DNA of 64,000 nt from Isoetes taiwanensis (Eukaryota > Streptophyta > Lycopodiopsida > Isoetales > Isoetaceae). Below the pieces are notes generated by a model. That model saw nothing but the letters and a program-made list of their open reading frames with translations. It did no database searches and was not told the DNA's origin. The first letter of the stretch is position 1. Each line of letters opens with the position of its first letter. Positions 22,431 through 32,473 of the stretch are shown piece by piece. The DNA lies in contig JAJEKV010000057.1 in the NCBI GenBank assembly GCA_021234155.1, positions 2,015,821 through 2,079,820 of the forward strand, written 5' to 3'. The position numbers were made by a program, and so were the translations under genes.

Positions 22431-22608
22431 TGTTGGAATGCTGGAGTATGTGTAATGGGCACACAATGAAGAATGACTCAGTGGAAGAGTGTCGAAAGCC
22501 CATCAAAGGGCTGGTAGCTCAGTGGTAGAGTACTTGGCTTGCAAGCAAGAGGTCCTGGGTTCGATCCCCAGCCTGTCCACCCAATCATAGAAAGCTCATT
22601 TCTCAACA
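22431..22608 (+). repeat. TRIM 3' LTR
   Basis: TG...CA-bounded, 178 bp, preceded directly by the polypurine tract TAAGGGGGGA. It contains the better-folding tRNA-like unit at 22508-22579. Confidence 0.9.
22508..22579 (+). tRNA. tRNA-Ala(TGC)-like sequence in TRIM 3' LTR
   Basis: Seventy-two bases fold as a full cloverleaf. The acceptor GGGCTGG/CCTGTCC has six of seven pairs, including G3.U70. The D arm is GCTC-AGTGGTA-GAGT. The anticodon arm is CTTGG-CTTGCAA-GCAAG, with anticodon TGC and one G.G mismatch at the loop. The T arm is CTGGG-TTCGATC-CCCAG (perfect), and the last base is A73. G3.U70 is the universal alanine identity pair, which supports descent from tRNA-Ala. The A box TAGCTCAGTGG and B box GGTTCGATCCC are intact, so pol III transcription is plausible. 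No run of T terminator follows closely. It sits inside an LTR, so it is unlikely to be a host decoding tRNA. Confidence 0.75.
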
Positions 22609-22662
22609 CTCTCTTGAGGTTTCATGATCATATTATATATTGCAATGCCACTTTTGTTGAGG

Positions 22663-22718
22663 ATCACAATCGAATTTACCTGCATGGCATATCACAATCG
22701 AATTTACCTGCATGGCAT
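22663..22718 (+). repeat. 28-bp exact tandem duplication
   Basis: ATCACAATCGAATTTACCTG plus CATGGCAT occurs twice back to back. Confidence 0.9.
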
Positions 22719-22763
22719 ATCTCTCCTGGTGTGACTCACTTTTGCATTGCAGTTGATCTGTCA

Positions 22764-22969
22764 GTTTAATAGCTCTCGCTATTTGTGCGTGAAACAATGT
22801 GCATTTGCGTTTAAACCCACAATCAAAAGACTTCGTTCAAAAGATCTGGCTCAATTTTGGCTTTGTGTTTAATAGCTCTCGCTATTTGTGCGTGAAACAA
22901 TGTGCATTTGCGTTTAAACCCACAATCAAAAGACTTCGTTCAAAAGATCTGGCTCAATTTTGGCTTTGT
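22764..22969 (+). repeat. 103-bp exact tandem duplication
   Basis: The unit starting GTTTAATAGCTCTCGCTATT at 22764 repeats at 22867 with no visible change. The predicted frame 22799-23044 only reads through this repeat and is not a gene. Confidence 0.92.
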
Positions 22970-23555
22970 GCTAATGTCACAGGCATTTTCAAAGGATCTG
23001 GATTAATATATAAAGGATCTGGATTAATATATAGCAGATTATAGAAAGCAGATTGTGATGTAAAGGCATTGATACTGCATATACATAAGATACTACTTTA
23101 TTCATCCAAGCTAATTCATCTATTAATTCCCAGCATAGTTTTTCAAACTGTTCTATACCATGTTCGCTTGAGCATCTTTCCTCAGTTAATTTTCGTTTTA
23201 TGATGTTCATGCTATTTAAAAATCTTATAATTCTCCAAGTCTCACTTCTCAGGAGAGGTTACCTTTGCCTGCATTTTAAATATGATTTTTGGAAGATATA
23301 ATGATTTCAATTATGACTTGTAGTAACTTATACATTCTTTGACTTAAGAGCACATAAATGTCATGTTCTTATAACACAATCAATCAAGATTGTCTTAAAA
23401 TTTTGCTGCCCTTACCCTTGACATTAATATTAATGAAGCTCTCTATGTTTAGCATAGTTTAACACTTTTTATTTATAATCAGCTAAGGACTTTTCAGCAC
23501 AAGTTGTGGTATGGTGGCACCACTTGCTTGGTCCAAATAGAACATTTGGAACAAC

Positions 23556-23606
23556 AGTAGAATGGCAACCTTTAATGTTGTTCCAGTAGAATGGCAACCT
23601 TTAATG
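23556..23606 (+). repeat. 22-bp repeat, 29-bp period
   Basis: AGTAGAATGGCAACCTTTAA plus TG occurs at 23556 and 23585. Confidence 0.85.
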
Positions 23607-23640
23607 TGTCATCCGTATGGGGCTTCAAGGACTGAGAAAG

Positions 23641-23724
23641 ATAATTTTGGGAAGATTGCAAGTGAAGGACTCATCTTCGGAGATAATTTTGGGAAGATTG
23701 CAAGTGAAGGACTCATCTTCGGAG
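23641..23724 (+). repeat. 42-bp exact tandem duplication
   Basis: The unit beginning ATAATTTTGGGAAGATTGCA repeats at 23683 without change. Confidence 0.92.
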
Positions 23725-23909
23725 TCTCAAAGTGATGTTACAGATAAGATAAAAGTTACTGATAATCTGCAGAACACACAACTAAAGTTAGAACACACAA
23801 CTAAAGTTAGAAGATGGGGGAGATAAGGCTTTCTCAAAGTGAGGTTGTTCCTCCATGAACTAAGAATAAACTAAGAATGAAAAAATTTGTTGAGCCATTG
23901 ACAGAGGCA

Positions 23910-23973
23910 GCAAGATGAACAGTAATCGCAGCATCCAGGTCGCAAGATGAACAGTAGTCGCAGCATCCAGGTC
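23910..23973 (+). repeat. 32-bp tandem duplication
   Basis: GCAAGATGAACAGTA and the following CGCAGCATCCAGGTC repeat at 23942 with one substitution. Confidence 0.85.
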
Positions 23974-23994
23974 TCCAACTTCCGTTCCCACATA

Positions 23995-24255
23995 CATTTG
24001 GAAATTAAAACCCTTTTTCAAGCGATTCTATAATTCGTGCAAACTTTTTTTTTTTTGTTTCAAGGAATTTGTTTTTCGCCGTAAATCATCCCTTTCGTAC
24101 AATTAAGCCCTGAAATTTCCTAGGATTTGGATTAGGGTTTATCCGTGTGTTCCTTCTATTCGAGATTTTGTTAGTATCTATCTTCCATCTAGAAATTCTT
24201 TGGCACAGGCCAAATGCATGTCGATTTGATTTAAGAAGCCAATTGAGAGCGCTAT
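23995..24255 (+). repeat. Segment duplicated at 20670-20945 (copy 2)
   Basis: Same order of blocks as the first copy: GGAAATTAAAA, CGCCGTAAATCATCC, TTGGATTAGGGTTTATCCG, CCATCTAGAAATTCTTTGGC, then GCCAATTGAGAGCGCT. Point differences and small indels show it is an older duplication than the short tandem ones nearby. Confidence 0.65.
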
Positions 24256-24641
24256 GCAAGACAGAGCTTGAAATTGTGCAGACTTAAGTTGTCTTGTTTA
24301 AATCAAACACTTACCCTAATGGTCAAGTTGAACCTAAGGGAAATGTAAATATATCAATGGTTAATGGTTGGCATTATATTTTGGAGCCAACCGAACATTC
24401 AAATAGTAACATATACAGGTGGCCCGGATCTGACTGCTACACCGTCGAAGCTCGGTAATTAAATGCGGTGCTATGCAATGTGAAGCACATTGTACTTTGG
24501 ATGTGATCGGCAGGGAGCCTAATGATCTAATACATCAATTAGATCAGTTCGAGGTTACATGAAATTGCTACAGTGTTTTTATCAGTCCATATGAACAATA
24601 AAGTCAATATAAGTTTATCATCATTGAAATATGGTTGTTTT

Positions 24642-24941
24642 TGTTGGACTTATATATGAAGAAGAATGTTTCTAATGATTCAGAATTGTCTAGATTGCAA
24701 ATTGATCTAGTCAAACTTTGAGTGAGCACATGACAACATTCTTATTACTGCCACGATTTTTCCCTCGAAAATCCTTCGGGGCGGGGGTTTTTTAACCCGG
24801 ACAGTAATAAGTTTGCTGCGCTCCTTATGGGTCCCATAGGCCGATTGGCCTCAGTGGGCGATAAAAAAATCATTCTCATTCTCATTGTGTTAAATTGAAT
24901 AATTGCATAGATTATTATATATTAGTGGCTTGATTCTAACA
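24642..24941 (+). repeat. Copia 5' LTR (interrupted by a LINE tail)
   Basis: The likely LTR runs from TGTTGGACTTATATATGAAG to GATTCTAACA. Two bases later TGGTATCAGAGCC (24944-24956) forms the initiator-Met tRNA primer site. A LINE 3' fragment (about 24755-24887) sits inside. The Copia coding region resumes at 53457 after the 28.5-kb insertion. The left boundary is inferred from the TG start only, since the matching 3' LTR is absent. Confidence 0.65.
24755..24887 (+). mobile_element. LINE 3' UTR fragment with (ATTCTC)n tail
   Basis: It contains TTTTTCCCTCGAAAATCC, then GGGGCGGGGGTTTTTTAACC, then ATGGGTCCCATAGGCCGATT and GTGGGCGATAAAA. These are the same blocks, in the same order, as the 3' UTR of the LINE at 14.6 kb. 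It ends in a short ATTCTC repeat and is inserted in the Copia LTR. Confidence 0.75.
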
Positions 24942-24961
24942 TTTGGTATCAGAGCCATGTC

Positions 24962-26487
24962 TGTGACGTTCCATCATAACATACGGTATGAATACGTATA
25001 TTATACTGACACGTCACTAGTACATGTCGACTCAGACGACATGTACACGGCGATCGTAAAGGGTAGTACCCTAGGGTACGACCTTGTGAACCATTATATT
25101 GCACATGTTAAGGCCACATATGAATATAATATCTTTTGCCATGTGGCAATAGCCCATTGACCAAAAGTGTCCAGCCCTAAAATTCGTGGGGATAAAGGGG
25201 CATAAACCCTAAAAGGGAAACCCTTTCGGTTTCCAGCCCCTATAGGTCGGATTGGAGTAGCATTGGACGCCATTTCGCCTGAAGAGTAGCAGAGGAATCG
25301 GAATTCCTAGGTTGCAGCTCGATCCAAGACCAGCAGTCTCGAAATCCAGCGGCATGGACGCTTTCAGAGAAGTGGGAGCCAGCCAAGAAGCGGGTTAGTG
25401 GTTGATCCGATAGTTAGATCCGAGTTTTCAGCCCTCATTCCATAGGATTAATATCCATTCTTAGCTATAGGCGACCCCTACAGCCTAAGAATGATAAACA
25501 CTAACAAAGGAACCTAACCATGTATGATTAGGTAGATTAGAATAGATGTATTCTATTATTTCAGTTCTGTTGTGTTGATGTTTTGACATTCTATGCGCCA
25601 CTCTTGTGTATTGGGAAGGGGGGTAGAGACCCAGAGCCCAAGTAGATGGATGATCCTAGTTTTAGCCCATTAATTCCCAATTAATGCGGCCTGTGCATAA
25701 GAGCCCGCCTGGCTGTGGGTGGCGGAGCTAGACCGGCTGACAAGGAAGGGCTTGTCTGATTACAGTTGATCCCTCTGGTGCGTAGCGACGGCCGGGGAAC
25801 ATTGTGGGCTAGGCCTAATACCCTGGCACTGCGTGAGGGCAGGGTATGGGCTCGACACCTCTTGGATCTTCTAGGGGTTCAAGTCGTATACGAGCAGTGG
25901 CTCTCTAGCTCGCCTGTGATTGCATGAACCTTCTGGAGGGGAGTGATCTCCTCCTGCCTCATCGGGAGCTAGGGAGATGCAACCCAGTAATAGCCCCCTT
26001 GGCTATGAACCCGGCAGGCTACGGTCAAGCTCCAATACTTTTCAGCCTATCTGCAAAGTATGCACATGAGGGGCGGATGGAGTGGACTTACCCAACGGCC
26101 ATGTTCCTATGCCAGCCATTGTTATCCGGAGACCCAAGCCGTCAGTCTTTCCCCATGAGTTTGAGCCTGGGTAGGATCTTCCCCATGTTATGTTGATGTA
26201 CTGATGTGTTGTTGCAGCTACTGTGATATGGTGGACCACCCTTCGAGGTGGGTATGTTATTGTTGATTGATGTCATGTGCTCATGTTTGCTTACGCTTTC
26301 GCAGCTAGGACGATCCCGAGGGAGACGGGATGAATGACACGTCCATTCTTCCCTGTCGGGCTCTTGGCCACCATCAAGGGCCCGATGTTAGGTGGACGGC
26401 CTCATGTCAGCGAGCAGATGCTGGTTTGAGGGATGATCTCCAGTTTGTATACGATCGGGGCATCGTATATGAGCTGGGGCCGTCACA
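24962..26487 (+). repeat. LARD 5' LTR
   Basis: TGTGACGTTCC start and GGCCGTCACA end. It shares ATACGTATA, GACACGTCACTAG, GGGGGTAGAGACC and GCATAAGAGCCCGCCTGGCT with the right LTR, and in diverged form with the Ty3 LTR at 6587. Short frames within it (24903-25160, 25924-26196) are not genes. Confidence 0.92.
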
Positions 26488-26488
26488 A

Positions 26489-26505
26489 TGGTATCAGAGC
26501 TCTGA
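26489..26505 (+). other. LARD primer-binding site
   Basis: TGGTATCAGAGC, one base after the LTR, matches the initiator-Met tRNA 3' end. Confidence 0.9.
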
Positions 26506-26744
26506 TCTTGGCAGACCAGGATCGAGCACTGACCGTAATCCTATAGGAACTAACTAATCTAGACATTCAGTCTTGGAGATAAAAGCCCAAGCACGAACCT
26601 CGAGTAGTGGGAAATTTTTTTCTTTCCCAGGGTAGAGTTAGTAAGTATCTAGAATTAGGATAATTAGAGAACATAATTAAGATGAAATAGACAGGAGAAA
26701 AGTTTCCTAGGACAGCCTAATAAATTTTAGTCACTTTTTAGCCG

Positions 26745-26816
26745 ACACCTCCAAGGGTGCGCCAGGAGCATGTTAGGTCCATACCTAATTGGTCTCTCGC
26801 GCACTCTTAGAGGGGT
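26745..26816. repeat. 72-bp palindromic module 1
   Basis: It runs from ACACCTCCAAGGGTGCGCC to GCGCACTCTTAGAGGGGT, so the ends pair as an outer stem. An inner hairpin TTAGGT/ACCTAA lies in the middle. First of five equal-length copies in the LARD leader. Confidence 0.88.
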
Positions 26817-26957
26817 CACCCCATATGAGCCCTAGAACTTGGCCTTAGGAGCCCCAAATGGTAAAATAAAAGATGAAATCCCATTTAAAAAGCTCGAATT
26901 AGCTAAATTTGTATGTTAAAACACAGAAAAACATTAAGTAAAAGTCATTTTGGAGCA

Positions 26958-27029
26958 ACACCTCTAAGGGTGCGCCAGGGCATAGTTAGGTCATGACCTA
27001 ACACCCTCCTCACGCACTCTTGGAGGGGT
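26958..27029. repeat. 72-bp palindromic module 2
   Basis: Same length and architecture, 213 bp after module 1. The inner hairpin is GTTAGGTCATGACCTAAC; the outer arm reads CACGCACTCTTGGAGGGG. Confidence 0.9.
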
Positions 27030-27170
27030 CCCCTAAAAGCGACCTCGGAATTTGATTAAAACTTACTCAAATTGTAAAAGTAATAATAGAATCTTGTTTA
27101 AAATGATTAAATTAGTGGGAAACGCATGTTAAATTGTGTAAATTGGATAAGTTTAGAGCGGAAAGGGACA

Positions 27171-27242
27171 ACACCTCTAAGGGTGCGCCAGGGCATAGTT
27201 AGGTCTGGACCTAACACCCTCCTCGCGCATGCTTAGAGGGGT
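27171..27242. repeat. 72-bp palindromic module 3
   Basis: It starts 213 bp after module 2. The inner hairpin is GTTAGGTCTGGACCTAAC; the outer arm ends GCATGCTTAGAGGGGT. Confidence 0.9.
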
Positions 27243-27572
27243 TCGAGAGAAAATAGTTGAAGAAGACCTAGCTTCGATTCGAGATATGGAGGATTTCATC
27301 AACAAACCAAGAAATTAAGCAAGGCAGAGATGGAGGTCGTGCAACACTTTGAAGACTCATTGGCGTGCACGATCCACGCAAAAGACACCGAAAGACATGA
27401 GACTGGCGAAGTACATCAAGAGGACAGATAAATAGAACAGAAGCTGCTTTTTGTAACTAACATGCTTATATATAATGTATGAAAATTTTGAATAAAAAGG
27501 ATATGTAGTTGTTTAAATGTGCATTGGAATAAGTATAATAGTAGTTAAGGAGCAAATGTGAAATTTTGGCCA

Positions 27573-27644
27573 ACACCTCTAAGGGTGCGCCAGGGCACAG
27601 TTAGGTCTAGATCTAACACCCTCCTCGCGCACTCTTAGAGGGGT
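27573..27644. repeat. 72-bp palindromic module 4
   Basis: It starts 402 bp after module 3. The inner hairpin is GTTAGGTCTAGATCTAAC; the outer arm is GCGCACTCTTAGAGGGGT. Confidence 0.9.
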
Positions 27645-28099
27645 CCAGCCAACTGGGCCCTTGATCAACCACTTGCCTGCTCCAAATGAAGTAAATAAGC
27701 AAAGAACCCTGCAGTTAAGAAGAAAATAAATAGGAAACAAGGTTGCGTATTAAACGGGAGCAAATCATTGAAACGGGAGCAAAAGGAATATTCCTCAAAG
27801 ATTCCTTTTTTTTTTTCAAAAAAAGAGCGAAAATGAGGCAAAATTTTTATTTTGGTCATAAAATTGCATTTTGACCCCCCCAAAATCACTCATTTTTTTG
27901 TGCAAAGAGAAAATTGACTACATCAAAGTGACACTTTTCCTAACAATTAGAATTTATCGGAAGTGTGTTTTTAGAGAAAACCACTAATTTAAGTGTACGT
28001 CCTATACAATATTTTGTTAGCTTGGATTGTATTCTAGAAAAGGTGCTTTTAGGTTACAATAAGTCATTTTTGAATGATATAATATTTGAAAGTACCAAA

Positions 28100-28645
28100 A
28101 TTGTATTTTGGAATACACTTTTGCTATTCGAGGGTAACAAAAGTGTATTCCGGAATACACTTTTGCTTTTCTTAAAAGTCAAAGTGTATTCCAGAATACA
28201 CTTTTGGTTTTGCTCGAAAGCCAAAGTGTATTCTGGAATACACTTTTGTTGTACAAGTTTCTGAGAGTCAACAGTGACCTTGCAATTTTCTAGGTTTTCC
28301 GAGTTTTCGACATTTTCAATGACCTTACAATTTTTTTTTTGTTTCAGTTGATTTGAATGACCTCGCGATTTCATTTGTTTTTTTATGTGGGGATACAGAA
28401 ACATAGTTCTAAGTACCGAAGGGATTAGCGAAAGGAAAAACCAAACCAACAACAACTAGATTTTTTGGCTGGGATGACCTTTCAATTTTTTTTATTTGTT
28501 TTGTGTGGATACAAGGTCGTGGTTTTAAAAAATAACGGGATATTGATTTTTTTGTTGTTAAGATGGGGATACTGGATCTGGGTTCAAAATCATAAGTGGG
28601 AAATGTATTCCGGAATACACTTTGTATTCCGGAATACGTTTTGGT
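28100..28645. repeat. Left cluster of TGTATTCYRGAATACA palindromes
   Basis: Palindromes of the form AAGTGTATTCCGGAATACAC, mostly followed by TTTTG, occur at about 28146, 28183, 28225 and twice at 28605-28640, with a half unit at 28105. They act as subterminal repeats of the surrounding element. Confidence 0.8.
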
Positions 28646-30094
28646 GTTTTTTTTTTTCAAGCTTTGTTCATGGCGATCTCACTTTGTAGACCTCGGGCTA
28701 CTATTTCAGAATGGCGATGACCTTGGCATTGTTGCTGGCTACAAGATAAGCCATGACGCTGCCTATATCGTCTTCAAAGCCCGTTTTCAGTTTAGGGATT
28801 TGCCAGTTTAGTTTAGTTTAGGGTGGAAGCGCCAGGACAGTTTTGAAGAGGAAGAGACAATGGAGATGCACGGATTGCACTGGTACAATCCTCTGAAATC
28901 CTTTTCGGCTCCCCCTAAACTTTTCTATCAGGTTTCCTCCAATGCCAGACATTCTCCAGATGGTTCTGCCAGTGTTTCTGCCGCGAATCTGCAAAATGCG
29001 AGCCTCTATTTGTGTTTCTGAGTTACTCTAGCTCGGTTGATCATGACAAACAAACAGGCATGGAGGCCGTCCTATCCTATGGACGTTTGATAGATTAATT
29101 GATAGAACGATCAGTAGACTAAGGATTTGCTATCAACGAAATAGAGTTTTGGGAGGCTACCAAATGAAGTAGGGCTAGTTCTCGATTGAGAGTAGTGAAA
29201 GCATGTGATCTTGAGTAAACTGTGTGTTATTTGCACGATGCTGGATTTGTTAGTAGATTGTATCATCCTTTAGATTCGAGGAATACCCAGTTCATTTCTT
29301 GCATAGGCAGTGATTAAATCCAATAAGAGGTTGAACAGCTTGAAAAGTGGTTTACAGTGAAGCATTTTTTCTTGAGATTCGGGGCTTTCTTGTGATTTCC
29401 TTTATCTTGTCGAGTTAAAAAAAGGGCAGATTGAACAATCCGTTAATAGATTTGCTATTGCTGGTTGTATGATTCTTGCAGTCTGCTGATGGCATGTGAA
29501 GTCTGCTGATGGCATGTGAAGTTTGCAGAAGGTTGCTGGCTTTGCTGGACGTTTGCTGGTTTGTTACAAGAAGGACATATCTACAACAGTAAATCTACTA
29601 AAACAAGCTCTGAAATTTGCATTTATAGTTTTCTTTTAGCTGGTTGTCCATCATGGTAAGCCATTTCTCAAATATGTTCTCCAGACTTTGTATACTTGCA
29701 CTATTTTGTCTTATTGAAAAGCCTACAGCCGAACTAATGTTAATATGACAGTGAGTCCGTCCAGACAAAACTGATATTGCAGCAGCTTCATGACTTCGAA
29801 ATTTAGCATCAGATGTTTATCCAACCATCAAGTGTGAAAAGGAAAGCTCTTGTAGGTCAATCAAGTTAGTACCAGAGTCGAGGCAGTTACTTAAGCAGTT
29901 TGAAATTCAACGGTGTCAAATATGTTGGATTGATCTATTTTTTGCCATAATTAATCAGGTTGGTGGATGGCAACTCTTTATCTGGCAGAAATTGTCAACT
30001 TCTCTAAATTACTAATAATGTAATGCTTTGTGGATAATTTTCTTGACCGGCAAAGCCTCTAGTATGTTACTAATCTATGCCAGTCCTTTTCCAG
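28646..30094. other. Interior of captured segment, no gene recognised
   Basis: This may be introns and upstream exons of the captured LRR gene, but no exon could be supported. A 20-bp unit GTCTGCTGATGGCATGTGAA is exactly duplicated at 29481-29520. Confidence 0.4.
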
Positions 30095-30456
30095 GCGGCT
30101 GGACAACAATATGTTCAGTGGTTCCATTCCTTCGGCCATTAGCAAGCTCTCCCATCTCATAGAACTGTAAGGAGGGTTCATGCTATAGACTTGACCTCAC
30201 GTGGCTATGTTCATGTATATATGTTCTGTTTATGCAGCCACCTAAGGAATAACAGCTTTACTGGAACATTTGTGAACATTTCAAGTCTACAAAGTATTCA
30301 ATTATTGTAAGTGTTTGACTAAGTTTTTTTTAATAGAAACTCAAGGACAATTTATAAATTCATCACCTTTACACTTAACAGGGCCATAGGGATGAATAAA
30401 TTTGATAGAAATTGAATACCTGTTGCTATCACAAATTTGGCAACACTTCAGACATT
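30095..30456 (+). pseudogene. Captured LRR receptor exons (LRR-VIII/HPCA1-like)
   Basis: Three consecutive exon-like blocks are bounded by AG and GT: 30095-30166 (72 nt), 30238-30306 (69 nt) and 30382-30456 (75 nt). Each encodes one 23-25-residue LRR and all junctions fall in phase 2, the one-repeat-per-exon layout of many plant LRR receptor kinases. Readable text is RLDNNMFSGSIPSAISKL, HLRNNSFTGTFVNISSLQ and AIGMNKFDRN, then a stop, then IPVAITNLATLQTL. The repeat style resembles subfamily VIII (HPCA1/CARD1-type, hydrogen-peroxide and quinone sensing), but that is from memory. The stop in the third exon and the lack of other domains mark it as a pseudogene. The introns are kept, so it was captured as genomic DNA, not as cDNA. 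Confidence 0.72.
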
Positions 30457-32004
30457 GTAAGCTCTCTCTCTCTCTCTTCTGGTGCAGCTTAAGAATCTGG
30501 TTACAGGATGTTTCACAGAGGGTTGAACGTACTCTACATGGTTATTCAAAGTGTCCAGCAGTTGAACCAGCAGAAGACATGGTGATTTGCTTAGATTTGC
30601 TGAGATCAGATTACTTGATTGATTCTACGCCAGTAAAGCTTTTTGGATATCTTTGGCCTTGCAGCCCCATTTGTTAGTATAGAGATTAGATCTAGATGTT
30701 TGGCGTTTCTGCATATTTCATAGATATATTGATGCTGTGTGGCTTATAAATAATAGTGCAAGATGGCTGTTTGCTGTGTGCATTGAAGCTTGCTTTTGTA
30801 ACAGGGCTTAATTTATCATTGATAGTTAGAGGGACGTTGCAACTAGTTAGTACTCTTTGAGATCTCTCTAAAACGTGTGTATTCTCAGGTTTTTATTACT
30901 CCCATTTTTCATGAATGATGCTGGGTGCAATTAGAGAACATCCAGCAGGTTTGCTAATGAAATATATCACGGCTCTAGAATACTTTAACAATTGTTCACG
31001 TGAAAGTTAAAAAAGTTAAATCTTTAAATTGAAGCAATAGTAGCAAAGAATTTATCTAGCTCCAGCTCGCAGCCATCAGTCTGCGCCCGAGAAAGCCTCT
31101 TGTTCGCCAAACAAAAGCAACCTATAATTTCGGGTCCCAATTGGCATTGCATGTAACGCCCATATGTTTGCCAAAGAAGTGCCATAACAAACAAAAACAA
31201 AAAAAAAAAAAAAAAGCCAAAAAAAATATATAGCAAGCAACCCCACACCATTGAACTAACCCCAAAGGATCTTTTGGGGACCTTAATCGGCAGATGCTGA
31301 GTATTTGGGGTCTTCTATGACATGTACACACCACACTCTTAAGTCGGTACTATGACATGTACACACCACACTCTTAAGTCGGTACCATATTCTCAATCTG
31401 TAGGAAAAACACATGTCGATCATGGCTTGAGAATTTGGGATCTTCCAAACTAGATAAAACTCGTGACTGACAATATTATTTTTTCTCCTTGCAAAATATT
31501 AATCTACTACTTAGTGGAGACTACTTGTAAATGATCATGTGAGATGTACACTTCAACTACCATATAAAACTGTGTTTCTTGTCATTGCTTAATTGACAAC
31601 TACCATGTAAAATTGGGTTTTCTATCATTGCTTAATTGACCCAGTTAAATCCTTAAAATAACAACAATTACCCGAAGCCAAAGCTCGGTCAATGGCATCA
31701 AAGATATTAATCATCGAAGCAAAATGAAGGAACCTTCGTCCTTGGTTGAAGGCATTAATATGTATTGAAGAAATACTACCTTGGTGATTGCTTGTCAATG
31801 GCCACTAGGCTAGGCCACAGGTGATGGATAAATCATACTTCGTTTGCATCATGATTGTTTGCCAATGGCCACTACTTCAGGTTCACACTTTTGAATATCT
31901 CAGATTCACATCAAGTCTCCATCCATTCTTCAAAGATTTCAGAATGCAGGATGACAATTTTAACAGTTGTGGGGTGCTCTAAACCTTAACATATAGGTAA
32001 CATG
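30457..32004. other. Spacer inside the TIR element
   Basis: No exon was recognised; the 91-residue frame at 30402-30677 is a shadow of LRR exon and intron sequence. A 35-bp unit starting TATGACATGTACACACCACA is exactly duplicated at 31316-31385. The minus-strand frames near 31024-31334 read through poly-A and are not genes. Confidence 0.45.
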
Positions 32005-32185
32005 TTGTTCCAGAATACATATTTGATTTCTTAGAAAGCAAAGGTGCATTCCAGAATACGCATTTGCTTTCTTAGGAAATTAAAAGTGTATTCTGGAATA
32101 CACTTTTGCTTTCTTTGAAAATCCAAAGTGTATTCTGGAATACATGTGTCTTTTCTAGAAAAGCAAAAGTGTATCCTACACTTTT
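32005..32185. repeat. Right cluster of TGTATTCYRGAATACA palindromes
   Basis: Five similar but more variable units occur at about 32010, 32045, 32087, 32126 and 32168. They mirror the left cluster of the same element. Confidence 0.75.
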
Positions 32186-32473
32186 CTTTTTACATTTTTT
32201 GTTTTTTGTGCCCCAGTGTTCATTTGTTTACTTGATTATTTTCTTGTTTTTTATTCAGCCAATAGATCGTCAGAACATGTCAAACATGTTTGATGGGACA
32301 GCTAAACGTTGAGACTTAGGACAGATACCCAGTTGCAACGTCTGATAAGCGTATTGTTCAATATGCACCAAATTTGGAGGGTGCCAAATTAACGTACTGA
32401 AATGTTTTGAAAGAAATAATTATTATTTTTTCTTCTCTATTTTGATGCTTTTAATATCCCACTTTCAGAGATT

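Larger units (their letters stand above)
22055..22608 (+). mobile_element. TRIM with tRNA-Ala-like sequence in each LTR
   Basis: A complete 554-bp miniature LTR retrotransposon. LTRs run 22055-22237 (183 bp) and 22431-22608 (178 bp), begin TGTTGGAATGC, end TTCTCAACA and are almost identical. The difference is a few substitutions, a 1-bp indel and a 6-bp duplication (CCCATC-like) in the left copy. TGGTATCAGAGC (22238), complementary to the initiator-Met tRNA 3' end, is the primer site. TAAGGGGGGA (22421-22430) is the polypurine tract. The 193-bp interior is noncoding, so movement depends on another element. Flanks CTCTT and CTCTC fit a 5-bp target duplication with one change. Each LTR carries a tRNA-like sequence, a layout analogous to the 5S-bearing Cassandra TRIMs. 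Confidence 0.92.

Noticed and set aside
22131-22579. Two ordinary nuclear tRNA-Ala genes
   Set aside because: Both lie inside LTRs of a structurally complete TRIM and share its flanking sequence, so they are part of a retroelement.
22799-23044. 81-residue ORF
   Set aside because: It only translates through the exact 103-bp tandem duplication; there is no protein similarity or start context.
24903-26557. Several 70-90-residue ORFs
   Set aside because: They lie within the LARD LTR and recur in the other LTR only because the LTRs are copies; no coding features.
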